NCBI GenBank assembly: GCA_964642725.1
Contig: CAZXQG010000013.1
Location: 1 to 64,000 of the forward strand
Origin: JAGVPT01 sp964642725
Lineage (GTDB): Bacteria > Bacteroidota > Ignavibacteria > UBA10030 > UBA8401
Direction: 5' to 3'
Length of the DNA: 64,000 nucleotides
Shown here: one piece after another, positions 43,185 to 51,893 of the stretch
Position numbering within the stretch: the stretch's first letter is position 1
How the letters are laid out: the number at the start of each line of letters is the position of its first letter
The notes under the pieces: model-generated
Databases searched by the model: none
What the model saw: only the letters and a program-made list of their open reading frames with translations
Told to the model about the DNA's origin: nothing
Position numbers and translations under genes: made by a program

Positions 43185-44117
43185 CTAGTGCGCGTGTCCT
43201 TCATGGGCGTCATGACCTTCTGCCTGCATGCCGAGTCCCATAAACAGCGACGTCAGCATCGTAAAGATGTATGCCTGAAGGAACGCTACAAAAAGTTCAA
43301 GACAGTCGATCCCAAGCGTGAAAAGAACGGACGGAACCGAGACTACATATCCTAACGTGGTAGATATTCTTCCAAAAATAAAAATCAATCCAAGCAACGA
43401 GACGACAACGATATGTCCGCCAGTCATGTTTGCAAACAAACGGATGCAAAGAGCAAAAGCCTTGGTAAACGTTCCCAAAATTTCAATCGGAATCATGATA
43501 GGCCACAGCAGCCAATGGACGCCGCCGGTAAAATGGGCGAAATAATGGCCGAGTCCTTGGGCGCGAATAGCCGATGCCTGAATCATGATATATGCGATGA
43601 TCGCAAGACCCGCCGTCACGCTGACGTTCCCGGTAGCCGAAGCTCCGTACGGTACGAGTCCCAGCAAGTTCATCAAAAGAATAAAGAAGAAGGTCGTTAA
43701 GAGATATGGAAGATACTTGAGCCCGCCCGGACCCATGTTGGGGATCGCGATCTCGTCGCGGACAAACACGACGAAAACTTCGATGAGATTACCGAAGCCT
43801 GTCGGTACGGCCTGCTTCTTATTTCTCCGTGCAACGAGAGCCAGGATGATGACGAGCAAAACAGCGGCAAGCCACAAAAAAACGACGTGTTTCGTTATCG
43901 ACATGTCGATGCCCAGGAGATGAAGATGCGGAAGTTCAATGCGGCCGAACGGAGTCTCGAGCTCGTGAGCATCCTGCACATGTTTCAGGAGATGCGAGAA
44001 AAGGTTTTCGCTCTCCTCGTGTGCGACGGCAACGCGGGCAGTATCCGCGATGACCGCGGCGGAATCGGAGACGGCGCGAGCCGCAGCATGAGTGTCAAAA
44101 AGAAAAAGCGACGCCAC
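43185..44117 (-). CDS. atpB: ATP synthase Fo a subunit
   Basis: The stator channel subunit. The 310-residue protein has an N-terminal signal-like and periplasmic extension (about 70 residues, rich in His/Asp/Ala) before the usual membrane part, as known for Bacteroidetes and Chlorobi. The essential Arg lies in ALCIRLFANMTGGH. The C-terminus is His-rich (GHDAHEGHAH). It lies between the atpI-like gene and atpE. Confidence 0.95.
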   Translation of the reverse strand: MASLFLFDTHAAARAVSDSAAVIADTARVAVAHEESENLFSHLLKHVQDAHELETPFGRIELPHLHLLGIDMSITKHVVFLWLAAVLLVIILALVARRNKKQAVPTGFGNLIEVFVVFVRDEIAIPNMGPGGLKYLPYLLTTFFFILLMNLLGLVPYGASATGNVSVTAGLAIIAYIMIQASAIRAQGLGHYFAHFTGGVHWLLWPIMIPIEILGTFTKAFALCIRLFANMTGGHIVVVSLLGLIFIFGRISTTLGYVVSVPSVLFTLGIDCLELFVAFLQAYIFTMLTSLFMGLGMQAEGHDAHEGHAH

Positions 44118-44121
44118 TGAA

Positions 44122-44532
44122 TTATCCTTCGGCTTTCTTATTCAATTGCTTTTGCATAAACAGTATTTCGAGAATCAAAAAAAGAATATAAAATCCCATC
44201 AACGAACCGACAAGAGGCAGCGCTTGAAATTGAAATACCTTGATCAATATCAACAACGCGCCGAGCATTACCAGCATACGAACCCCCATTCCGCCGAGCA
44301 CTGCCTTCAAAAAAACCATGTATGATTTATTGATAGAGTATTCAATCGCCGCGTAACCGGCCAGCACATTCGCTACACTTATCGTGAGACCTGCAATGCA
44401 GGCGCGAACAACTTCTGCAGAGGCGAAAGCAAAAAGCGGATAAGCTGAGACCAAAGCAGTCAGGATGCAGACAGCAGCGATTTGACGTGGAAATGAGATA
44501 TCAAACTTTCTTTTGCCGCTTTCGTTCTGCAT
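44122..44532 (-). CDS. AtpI-like membrane protein of the ATP synthase operon
   Basis: A 136-residue protein with four hydrophobic segments (about residues 18-37, 43-65, 75-98, 105-126), ending with a short basic tail. Sequence similarity to known AtpI is weak, but location between atpZ and atpB and topology fit the UncI/AtpI role as an assembly helper of the c-ring. It overlaps the 3' end of atpZ by 32 bases. Confidence 0.7.
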   Translation of the reverse strand: MQNESGKRKFDISFPRQIAAVCILTALVSAYPLFAFASAEVVRACIAGLTISVANVLAGYAAIEYSINKSYMVFLKAVLGGMGVRMLVMLGALLILIKVFQFQALPLVGSLMGFYILFLILEILFMQKQLNKKAEG

Positions 44533-44782
44533 CCAATGCGTCTTGCTGTTGACCTAACTTCATTACCGCAGTTATGAATTTGACCATCCCCCCGACGACG
44601 CCAATAAGTAACCCGCCGAACATCAGCCACGGCGAGGTATTGAACCGGCCGTCCAACCATTTTCCAATAAAAAAAAAGACAACAACAGAAAGAGCGAGCT
44701 GAATCCCCAGTGTCAGAAACGGAGCAAAACCCCGCAACGCGCCGTGCTCTTCGTCGAACAGCTTTTCGTCCCGCTGTTCCAT
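44501..44782 (-). CDS. atpZ: AtpZ/AtpI family protein
   Basis: A 93-residue protein with two membrane helices (about 20-42 and 50-74) and the family pattern LALSVVVFFFIGKWLDGRFN followed by WLMFGGLLIGVVGG. AtpZ proteins are linked to Fo assembly and possibly to divalent cation passage. It precedes the atpI-like gene, 12 bases after bactofilin. Confidence 0.85.
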   Translation of the reverse strand: MEQRDEKLFDEEHGALRGFAPFLTLGIQLALSVVVFFFIGKWLDGRFNTSPWLMFGGLLIGVVGGMVKFITAVMKLGQQQDALDAERKRQKKV

Positions 44783-44794
44783 TGGCTCAAAGGC

Positions 44795-45163
44795 CTAATA
44801 TTTTTGGATGTCGTGATTTGCAGCGCGCGCATCCGTCATTGAAATCTTCCCGTCGAACACCGCCCCCTCATCGATCACCAGACGGGAAGACCGAATATCG
44901 CCGCGGACGACCGCCTTTCCTTCAAACACAAGCTTATCGACCGCAATAATATTCCCGCGAATCTTTCCGCCAACGGTAACATTCTTGCCGTTAATGTTCC
45001 CTTCAATTTCACCGGTCAATCCTATCGCGACATTTTCGGCGGCATGAAGTTCGCCCATCATTTTGCCGTCGACCCGAATATTCCCCTGCGTACGAATTTT
45101 TCCTTCGACGGTCGTGCCCGAACCGATAAGGTTCATTTCTTTTACAACATTTTTTTCAGCCAT
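44795..45163 (-). CDS. Bactofilin
   Basis: Bactofilins polymerise into cytoskeletal filaments that shape local cell-wall growth. The 122-residue protein is a short beta-helix with the repeating pattern GTTVEGKIRTQGNIRVDGKM ... GEIEGNINGKNVTVGGKIRG typical of the domain. It lies 15 bases after an M23 peptidase gene, the usual bactofilin partner. Confidence 0.93.
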   Translation of the reverse strand: MAEKNVVKEMNLIGSGTTVEGKIRTQGNIRVDGKMMGELHAAENVAIGLTGEIEGNINGKNVTVGGKIRGNIIAVDKLVFEGKAVVRGDIRSSRLVIDEGAVFDGKISMTDARAANHDIQKY

Positions 45164-45178
45164 GGGGCCGTTCCTTGC

Positions 45179-46072
45179 TCACATAGATTCGATTGCAATC
45201 ATATACTCATCCGGGTTTTGCGGCAGGCCGTCTTTCCATAATTCAAAATGAAGATGCGGACCATAGCTCGTATTTCCCGAATTCCCGAGAAGCGCAATCG
45301 GCTGACCTCGCTTGACAAATTCACTCGCCGATTTCAGCAGCGATTGGTTATGCTTGTAGATTGTGAAATAGCCGCTGCCATGGGAAAGAATAATCATGTT
45401 GCCGTCCTCATACGTCCAACCTGAAAAGACAACATACCCGTCGGCAGCCGCACTAATGATCGATCCCCGCCGGCCTGCGTAATCAATTCCAAAATGTCTT
45501 CGCGCATCGTCAAAGCCCTGGGAGACATACCCTATGACAGGCGGGTACAACGGAAACGATGCCTGAAAAGGTTTGTTCGCCGTCAACCGCTGCGCCGTGA
45601 ATCCATACGCCGCATTTTCTGTTCTCGGTTGAGGAGCGACCGCTGCTTGCTGCTGCTTTTCCGAAGATCCGCCCTGAGGCGGTGCGACAGCTTCTTCATT
45701 TAAAACGATTGCTGACGAAGAGGTATCTTTCTTCAGATCTTCGCCAAGAGCGCCGCGCAGCTTGCGATTGTACTCCCGAAGCACGATAAATTCTTCAGAA
45801 ACCTTGCTGAGCCGGGCCTGTAATTCATACAGCTGGATTCCGTATCGCTTCTGAATTTCAGCGTTGGAAATCGGAACCAGCATTCCGAGCGGGGTGTAAC
45901 CAAGAAGCAAAACGACACCAACCAGAATTACCGCAACGAATGCACTGCCGATGCCAATGATACGTCCCATCGTAAGAGCGAACGATCGTTTTTCTCCTGC
46001 GTCTCCTTGCGGAATGACGAGAATCTGGAATTTGCGCTCTTTTGTTCTATGATGTTCGTGATCAGTGGACAT
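45179..46072 (-). CDS. M23-family murein endopeptidase
   Basis: A 297-residue LytM-type peptidase. A cytoplasmic start and one membrane helix (about residues 38-61) are followed by a coiled coil (about 70-105) and a Gln/Pro-rich linker. The M23 domain has zinc ligands in HFGIDYAG and HLHFELWKDG near the end. It is the first gene of the transcript that includes bactofilin and the ATP synthase genes, a pairing known from cell-shape modules. Confidence 0.92.
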   Translation of the reverse strand: MSTDHEHHRTKERKFQILVIPQGDAGEKRSFALTMGRIIGIGSAFVAVILVGVVLLLGYTPLGMLVPISNAEIQKRYGIQLYELQARLSKVSEEFIVLREYNRKLRGALGEDLKKDTSSSAIVLNEEAVAPPQGGSSEKQQQAAVAPQPRTENAAYGFTAQRLTANKPFQASFPLYPPVIGYVSQGFDDARRHFGIDYAGRRGSIISAAADGYVVFSGWTYEDGNMIILSHGSGYFTIYKHNQSLLKSASEFVKRGQPIALLGNSGNTSYGPHLHFELWKDGLPQNPDEYMIAIESM

Positions 46073-46133
46073 CCCTTTTCCAGCCTTCCGCTCAATCCAG
46101 ACCCTTTTTCATGAGAAAACAAGAATTGAATTA

Positions 46134-46164
46134 TAAATATACTGAAGGTGCGCTACAATGTCAA
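46134..46164 (-). promoter_or_regulatory. Bacteroidota-type promoter of the M23/bactofilin/ATP synthase operon
   Basis: Minus-strand TTG (46164-46162), 20-base spacer, TATATTTA (46141-46134), about 62 bases before the M23 ATG. No other such site was found between here and atpG, so this may be the main promoter for the whole set. Confidence 0.5.
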
Positions 46165-46178
46165 CGGGTTTTTGAGGC

Positions 46179-47597
46179 TCAACGTCCGAAATCTGTGCTC
46201 CTGGAACCAAAATTTTGTTCGCTCTTGAAGAGTACTCGTTCTGCGAAAGGCCGGCCGGTGATCATTTTTGAACGAAGAGTAATAATCTCTTCAAACCAGC
46301 CGCCACAATAGAGAAGGCAGAGGATTGTGAAAACCAGTAACCGCATTTTCGATCTTTGAAAAGTTTTTTCACGCAGAATGTACCAGCCGTATGCGGCAGC
46401 CAGAATAAATATCGGCACGATCGGAAACCGGTAACGAGCGTCGGCATAAAAAATCAAGTGCACGGCAAGCCAATACAGAAGAACCGCGCGAAGGAAAAAG
46501 AAACTTTTTTCGTCTTTGCGCGCCGGACAAACCAGTCCGAATGTCCCCAAGAACAAGACGACGACGTACGGCACATGAAGTATAATGACGTCAGCAATTG
46601 AAAGTCGGGCGAAAACAGCCGCGGCATTCGGGGCAAAAGCCCATTCGGGTTTGTACTCCATTGTCATGAGGAGCCAATAATCAGCGGCAAAAAAATGTGC
46701 AAGTTTCTTTCCCTCTATAATAATGGATTCCAACGGATGGGTGCTGATGAACTCAAAGCCAAGTTTGAATCCAAGGTCGGAACGGTCAAAATCATCTGCG
46801 ACCGCTGCGAGCGGATTGTTTTCTTTTGGAAATGAATATGCGCCGCTTGCGCCGGAATGGTTCCCCATCCAGAAGTTTACACCTGCATTGCTTGTAAACG
46901 ACACCCTGTGAAACTCTTCATAATTTCGAATAAGCCACGGTGAGACCGTGATGCTTGCCGCCGCGGCAACGATGGCCAGTGACCGCACATTTGTTGTAAA
47001 AGGAATTCCGTTCTTCCATCGGTACAAAAAAATCACCAACGGCAGAAACGCCACGGTCGTACGAATCAGAATACCGAGCCCCATCAACACCCCGAGAAGA
47101 ATAAATTGCGCGGAGCCATGAGACTCATTTTTTCCGGCGACGATCCAGACGATAAGCAGCAGGATTGTCGTAAAGATTGTCTCGGTCATCACGTGAGATA
47201 CGTACAACACTTGTATCGGGAATACCGCCAGCATTGCCGCTCCTAACAGCCCGACTTTTTCGGAGAATAATTTCTTCCCGATGCTGAATAACAGGAGGCA
47301 GGAAATAACATCCGCGATCACTTGGAGCATCCGTATCGGTGTCTTGGAATCGCCGAACACTGCATAGGTGGCGGCAAGAAGGAGAGGATACCCGGGAAGC
47401 CGGTACGCGGTTGGACTGCCTTCAAGCGAGAATCCCCCGCCGTGCACAAGCGAGCGGGCAATCGCATCATACTCTTTGTCGTCTGAAATAAGCGGGGGAT
47501 GGAACAATGCTATCGTGCCAATGCGCAGGATTGCAGCAACAAGGATAATTCCAAAAAGAAATTTACGGTTGGCAGGAGTTGCGGAGAAGGAGTTCAT
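46179..47597 (-). CDS. Glycosyltransferase family 39-like membrane protein
   Basis: A 472-residue polytopic membrane protein of the PMT/ArnT type (GT-C fold), using lipid-linked sugars on the outer face of the inner membrane. The first periplasmic loop has the acidic motif SDDKEYDAIARSL near residue 38, followed by PTAYRLPGYPLLLAATYAVFG, both typical. About 10-12 hydrophobic segments follow. It lies 12 bases after a GT4 gene; the two probably belong to a surface polysaccharide or glycan pathway. Confidence 0.88.
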   Translation of the reverse strand: MNSFSATPANRKFLFGIILVAAILRIGTIALFHPPLISDDKEYDAIARSLVHGGGFSLEGSPTAYRLPGYPLLLAATYAVFGDSKTPIRMLQVIADVISCLLLFSIGKKLFSEKVGLLGAAMLAVFPIQVLYVSHVMTETIFTTILLLIVWIVAGKNESHGSAQFILLGVLMGLGILIRTTVAFLPLVIFLYRWKNGIPFTTNVRSLAIVAAAASITVSPWLIRNYEEFHRVSFTSNAGVNFWMGNHSGASGAYSFPKENNPLAAVADDFDRSDLGFKLGFEFISTHPLESIIIEGKKLAHFFAADYWLLMTMEYKPEWAFAPNAAAVFARLSIADVIILHVPYVVVLFLGTFGLVCPARKDEKSFFFLRAVLLYWLAVHLIFYADARYRFPIVPIFILAAAYGWYILREKTFQRSKMRLLVFTILCLLYCGGWFEEIITLRSKMITGRPFAERVLFKSEQNFGSRSTDFGR

Positions 47598-47609
47598 GAT
47601 GCGGCAATC

Positions 47610-48755
47610 CTAATTCTTTACGGGCACATACTTCATTGCCTTTTGGTGGGCTTCTATTTTTTCTTCGATGAACTTTCTTATCGCGTCTTTAAAGATGTCC
47701 CGCGAAAACTGGAGCGCCCTGTTTCGAATTATTTCGGGATCAAATTGCACCTGCGCCGCTCTTACAACTGCGCTTTCAAGAGCCTCGACCGTCTGTTCAT
47801 AAAAAAAAACGCCCGAGACTCCCTCCTGCACTGTTTCCAACGCACCCCCTTTTCCGTAGGCAATGACAGCCTTGCCGCTCGCCATTGCTTCAAGAGGGAC
47901 GATGCCGAAATCCTCCTCACCGGGAAATACCAGCGCCGTGCAGCCCGCATAGAGGGAAGCAAGTTCATCGTCGTTCTTCCATCCGGCAAATTCGACATTC
48001 GGTTTCGCCATCCGCCGAAGCTTGTCTTCATCAGGGCCTTTTCCCACAATGATCAGCCTCGCCCCGGTCTTGTTGAACACCTTGACTGCAAGGTCAACTT
48101 TTTTGTAGGGCACAAGCGCACTGACGATTAAATAATACCCTTCGTTTCTTCCTGACGCTTGAAACTTCGCGGTATCAACGGGAGGAAAAATTACCTCAGC
48201 ATCGCGGCCGTAATGGCGACGGATCCGCCGGCGGACATGTTCGGAGATCGCGATAAACTGATGAACCCTGCCGGCGGTTTTTTTATCCCAGCCTCTCAGC
48301 AGCGGCGCGGCGATCTTCATTGCCATTCGGGTCGCAATTCCGGCCTGGCCTCTCCCAAAATACTCATCATACATTTCATAGACATACCGCATCGGTGTAA
48401 AACAATAACAAAGATGCAGCGCGCCGCCCCGCGGCTTCGCTCCTTTTGCGACACAATGACTAGTCGAGAGAATGAGGTCGTAACCGGAGAAATCGAATGA
48501 TTCAATCGCGAATGGAAACAACGGAAGGTACATCCTGTATTTCTGTTCGACAAACGGAAAGCGCTGAATGAAGGATGTATGAATTGTCTTAGACTCGATC
48601 AGCGGAGACATCGCTCCTTTCACGTGGAGCAGCGTGAAAATCGGTGCGTCCGGAAAAAGTTCGCACATGACTTCGAGGCACTTTTCCCCACCTCGCATTC
48701 CAGTAAGCCAATCGTGCACTAAAGCGATACGCAGCGGTCGATCTGATATGCTCAT
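47610..48755 (-). CDS. Glycosyltransferase family 4
   Basis: A 381-residue GT-B enzyme. It begins RIALVHDWLTGMRGGEKCLE, as do many mannosyl- and rhamnosyl-transferases of the WbaZ type, and has the C-terminal donor site GCTALVFPGEEDFGIVPLEAM with the EDFGIVPLE retaining-GT signature and GGALETV. A promoter matching the local consensus with TTTG-N19 is just upstream. It shares transcription with the GT39-like gene. Confidence 0.92.
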   Translation of the reverse strand: MSISDRPLRIALVHDWLTGMRGGEKCLEVMCELFPDAPIFTLLHVKGAMSPLIESKTIHTSFIQRFPFVEQKYRMYLPLFPFAIESFDFSGYDLILSTSHCVAKGAKPRGGALHLCYCFTPMRYVYEMYDEYFGRGQAGIATRMAMKIAAPLLRGWDKKTAGRVHQFIAISEHVRRRIRRHYGRDAEVIFPPVDTAKFQASGRNEGYYLIVSALVPYKKVDLAVKVFNKTGARLIIVGKGPDEDKLRRMAKPNVEFAGWKNDDELASLYAGCTALVFPGEEDFGIVPLEAMASGKAVIAYGKGGALETVQEGVSGVFFYEQTVEALESAVVRAAQVQFDPEIIRNRALQFSRDIFKDAIRKFIEEKIEAHQKAMKYVPVKN

Positions 48756-48778
48756 TAAAGGTTAAAAATTATGTGAGA

Positions 48779-48809
48779 AAAATATACAAAGATTGATACG
48801 AGAATCAAA
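48779..48809 (-). promoter_or_regulatory. Bacteroidota-type promoter of the GT4 gene
   Basis: Minus-strand TTTG (48809-48806), exactly 19 bases, and TATATTTT (48786-48779), 23 bases before the GT4 ATG. It differs from the Bacteroidetes consensus TTTG-N19-TAnnTTTG only at the last base. Confidence 0.55.
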
Positions 48810-48885
48810 ACAGCGGCGGCGTGTCGAAGATAGACTCCTTCGGAAGGTTAGTAACCGAACTTCGAACTGGCCCGCTCCCGGAAAC

Positions 48886-48916
48886 TTGCTAAAGGTTTCA
48901 TCGCTCACTATATTTG
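48886..48916 (+). promoter_or_regulatory. Bacteroidota-type promoter of the aminotransferase gene
   Basis: TTG at 48886-48888, 20-base spacer and a perfect TATATTTG at 48909-48916, 29 bases before the ATG at 48946. It points away from the GT4 promoter, so this is a divergent pair. Confidence 0.55.
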
Positions 48917-48945
48917 ATTATCACTATTGCAGTGCCGGCATTTTC

Positions 48946-50100
48946 ATGGAAGAATATAATCTCTTTTTATACCGCTCCTGGTTCCCTTTTATTTCCACCG
49001 GGAAAATTTGGTTGAACCATGCTGCCGTAAGCCCTCTTTCGCACCGCGTAAGCGAAGCCGTTGCCCAGTATCTTCAGCGATGTGCCGTTGAGGAAATCGA
49101 TACCTACTTATCATCTCTGCCAATTGCGGCAAGAACGAAAGCAAATATCGGATTAATGATCGGCACAACGGCTGATCGAATCGCATTTGTTGGAAACACA
49201 TCGGACGGATTGAACGTCCTCGCCTCGGGGCTCGAATGGCACGCTGGAGACCGGATCATCCTCAACGACAGCGAATTTCCTTCAAACATAGTCCCTTTCA
49301 TCAATCTTAGGCGTCACGGAGTTGAAATCGATTTTATCAATACCCGAAGCGGAGAGATCACTGCTGAACGCATCGCAGAACTTATAACTCCGCGGACACG
49401 TCTTGTTTCTCTGAGTTTTGTTCAATTCCTCTCCGGCTTTCGAGCGGACCTTAATGCCATTGGCAATCTCTGTAAAAAGCACGGGACAATTTTCTGCGTC
49501 GATGCGATTCAGGGGCTTGGTGTATCGCCTCTTAACGTCCGCACGGCGAACATAGATTTCCTTTCGTGCGGCGGCCCAAAATGGTTGATGGGTTTGATGG
49601 GACTTGGTTTTATTTACGTCTCGGAGGAATTGCAGCAGCAGATTCACCAATCATATGCAGGTTGGATGAGTAATAAAAATTCCTTCGGCAATTTTTTTAA
49701 CTATCGGATCGATTTTGATGAAACAGCCCGGCGCTATGAAAACGGCACTCAAAATCTCCCCGGCATCGCCGCATTATGCGAGTCAACCACAATGCTGCTT
49801 GACGTGGGCATCGAAAACATTCAGGCGCACATCCATCAATTGACCGCCGTCCTCATCGCAGGAATCGACGACGCTGGATTCGATCTCGTTACGCCGCGTG
49901 ATCATTCGAAGCGGGCGGGCATCGTCACGTTCAGATGTTCCAATGCCCGTCAGTTGTTTGACTCGCTTACAAAAGAAGACATTATCGTCTCTCTTCGCGA
50001 GGGAATGATTCGTGTCTCTCCTCATTTTTACAACTCGCCCGACGAAGCGGCAGCTCTTCATTCCGTTCTTCTCCACCATAGGGAAACGGCGACGGCATGA
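48946..50100 (+). CDS. Class V aminotransferase (PLP-dependent)
   Basis: A 384-residue fold-type I PLP enzyme of the class V group (cysteine desulfurase/isopenicillin epimerase-like). The N-terminus TGKIWLNHAAVSPLSHRV matches the family; VDAIQGLGVSPLNV supplies the Asp that contacts PLP, and GGPKWLMGLMGLGFIYV contains the Schiff-base Lys. The ATG at 48946 follows a good promoter; the frame is open 51 codons upstream but that part precedes the promoter. No Shine-Dalgarno is visible. The substrate is unknown. Its stop overlaps the start of the following hydrolase gene. Confidence 0.9.
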   Translation: MEEYNLFLYRSWFPFISTGKIWLNHAAVSPLSHRVSEAVAQYLQRCAVEEIDTYLSSLPIAARTKANIGLMIGTTADRIAFVGNTSDGLNVLASGLEWHAGDRIILNDSEFPSNIVPFINLRRHGVEIDFINTRSGEITAERIAELITPRTRLVSLSFVQFLSGFRADLNAIGNLCKKHGTIFCVDAIQGLGVSPLNVRTANIDFLSCGGPKWLMGLMGLGFIYVSEELQQQIHQSYAGWMSNKNSFGNFFNYRIDFDETARRYENGTQNLPGIAALCESTTMLLDVGIENIQAHIHQLTAVLIAGIDDAGFDLVTPRDHSKRAGIVTFRCSNARQLFDSLTKEDIIVSLREGMIRVSPHFYNSPDEAAALHSVLLHHRETATA

Positions 50101-51005
50101 CATTTATTGCAGGGCTCTTTCTCGCCATTATTGCATTCGCTTGTGCTGCAACACTCGTGATTTTCGCGATCGGCCCTATCATGGTCCTGACCCCGCGCCG
50201 CCGCGGTGAAGATTTCTACAAGGAACGCGGCGAACCACTTTCTCCCGCCGATCTTCATCTTTCGTACGAGGAATTTTGGTTCATCAACGGGGACAAACAA
50301 CGGCTTCACGCCTGGTACATTCCGGCGGAAGGCAGCGTGCGAGGAACCATTTTCTACCTTCACGGCGTCGGAGACAACAAGATCAGCGGACTGCGGCTTA
50401 CTCAGGTATTTCATTCGCGGCATTTCAACGTGATGTTGTACGATTCGCGGGCCCATGGAAAAAGCGAGGGGCGTTTCTGCACGTACGGCTACTATGAAAA
50501 ATACGATGTGTCGAAGGCGATCGATATACTTACAGAACGGGAAAAATCGTCTCTCGGGAAAATCGGCCTCTTCGGAACGTCGATGGGCGCCGCGATAGCG
50601 GTTCAAGCGGCAAGCGTTGAGCCCCGCATCAGTGCTGTTGTTGCAGAAGGATGTTTTACAAATTTGCGAACCATCACCGTCGATTACCAGAAACGCTTAT
50701 TGTGGATGCCGTGGCATTTTCTCAGGAACGTAGCAATGAAACGGTCGGAACACATTGCACATTTCAGCCACCACGACGTTTCACCGCTACGGTCGCTCCC
50801 TTCTGTGAATGTGCCCATTCTTTTTATTCATGGAAAGAAGGACACCCGCATCAAGTATCAGTACAGCGAACAGCTCTTTGCCAACGCGCATGAGCCGAAA
50901 GAGCTGTATTTGATCGACGGCGCGAACCACACTGACATCCACAATATTGCCCAGAAAGAATACGAAGAACGCGTGGCTGGGTTTTTCGAACGATGGTTGA
51001 AATAA
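50097..51005 (+). CDS. Membrane-anchored alpha/beta hydrolase
   Basis: A 302-residue protein with an N-terminal membrane helix (about residues 4-27) and an alpha/beta-hydrolase domain: oxyanion region TIFYLHGVGDNK, nucleophile elbow FGTSMGAAIA, acid Asp in IHGKKDTRIKYQ and His in IDGANHTDIH. The catalytic set is complete. It overlaps the aminotransferase gene by four bases (ATGA) and so is translationally coupled to it. The true substrate is unknown; proteins of this type are often called serine aminopeptidase S33-like. Confidence 0.9.
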   Translation: MTFIAGLFLAIIAFACAATLVIFAIGPIMVLTPRRRGEDFYKERGEPLSPADLHLSYEEFWFINGDKQRLHAWYIPAEGSVRGTIFYLHGVGDNKISGLRLTQVFHSRHFNVMLYDSRAHGKSEGRFCTYGYYEKYDVSKAIDILTEREKSSLGKIGLFGTSMGAAIAVQAASVEPRISAVVAEGCFTNLRTITVDYQKRLLWMPWHFLRNVAMKRSEHIAHFSHHDVSPLRSLPSVNVPILFIHGKKDTRIKYQYSEQLFANAHEPKELYLIDGANHTDIHNIAQKEYEERVAGFFERWLK

Positions 51006-51474
51006 CCTCCCATTTTTCTGTTGTTCATTTGAAGTACGGGTTCGCACCTTCCGGAGACTTTCTCCAAGAGTTGCCGCCGCCGAAATATTCAGGAAATCAA
51101 CAAAAAGAGCTTCTGGAAGGTATCTTATATTGATCTCACTTTTTCGTTTGACATTTTGATCTTTTCTCTCTAAGTTTTTGCGGTACATTTCTTCGATTGA
51201 TTTCGTACGCTTGGGAGGCCGCATGAAAGACAGACCGCGTTTCCTTACACTTCACTTAAACCTGTAAACCTTGAAGGCGGAGCATCTCTATTGGGATGCG
51301 GGTGAACATTTGGCAATGTAAAAACTCAGGAACAGCAATAAGAAGAGGTAAGTGGAAGTCATGCAGTCAAAGCCAGATTGTTGTTTCGCCCAAAAGCGTA
51401 AAGACAATCGGTTGAACGAGCAGCAAAATTGCTTCCCTTTGAACATTATGCTTTCACATCATAGCGGGGTGAGT
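51006..51474. other. 469-base intergenic region
   Basis: No gene can be supported. On the minus strand a short open frame from 51224 begins RPPKRTKSIEEMYRKNLERK, which has protein-like composition, but it runs into the hydrolase gene in antisense and has no convincing ribosome-binding site. It may be a remnant of a lost gene. The rest shows no hairpin or promoter I can defend. Confidence 0.4.
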
Positions 51475-51885
51475 ATGAAACATCTTTCCCTTATCATTGT
51501 GTTCTTTTCGCTCTTGTATTGTTCATGCGCCGAACAGCAGATCGCCAATGCTCCTCCTTCGACATATTATCTTAGCCAGAATTATCCTAACCCCTTCACA
51601 GATACAACGGTAGTAGAATTTGGAGTTCCTGACATCAGACCTAATGCGGCTCCCTGGATTCGAATCGTCGTTTTCGACCGCTTCAATCAGAAACAAGCCA
51701 TCCTTATCGATAACGCAACCCAAAAGGCCGGCCAATTCAAGGTAACCTGGTATGGAAAGGGCGCCGACGGTTTCAAGGTGCCCCCCGGCGTGTACTATAT
51801 CGAGCTGGAACAAATCAATATTTCAGTCTCATCATTGGGAGAAGAAGTTTTCACTCTTCTACGAATCGCTGCTCTTAAACAATAG
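51475..51885 (+). CDS. Lipoprotein consisting of a T9SS type A-like domain
   Basis: A 136-residue protein starting at the ATG at 51475 (GGGGTGAGT upstream). A signal sequence with a probable lipobox at Cys18 (YCSC) is followed almost at once by YYLSQNYPNPFTDTTVVEFG, the hallmark of T9SS type A sorting domains, then VFDRFNQKQAILIDN, FKVTWYGKGADGFKVPPGVY and YIELEQ. There is no cargo domain, and the usual C-terminal motif (KKMLMMK type) is missing. It may be a structural relative of the sorting domain that stays as a lipoprotein. The next gene starts 8 bases downstream. Confidence 0.8.
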   Translation: MKHLSLIIVFFSLLYCSCAEQQIANAPPSTYYLSQNYPNPFTDTTVVEFGVPDIRPNAAPWIRIVVFDRFNQKQAILIDNATQKAGQFKVTWYGKGADGFKVPPGVYYIELEQINISVSSLGEEVFTLLRIAALKQ

Positions 51886-51893
51886 GGGTTGCC

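Noticed and set aside
51006..51224. Short minus-strand frame starting RPPKRTKSIEEMYRKN
   Set aside because: Protein-like at its start but no ribosome-binding site, runs antisense into a real gene and matches nothing I know. Perhaps a relic; not called as a gene.
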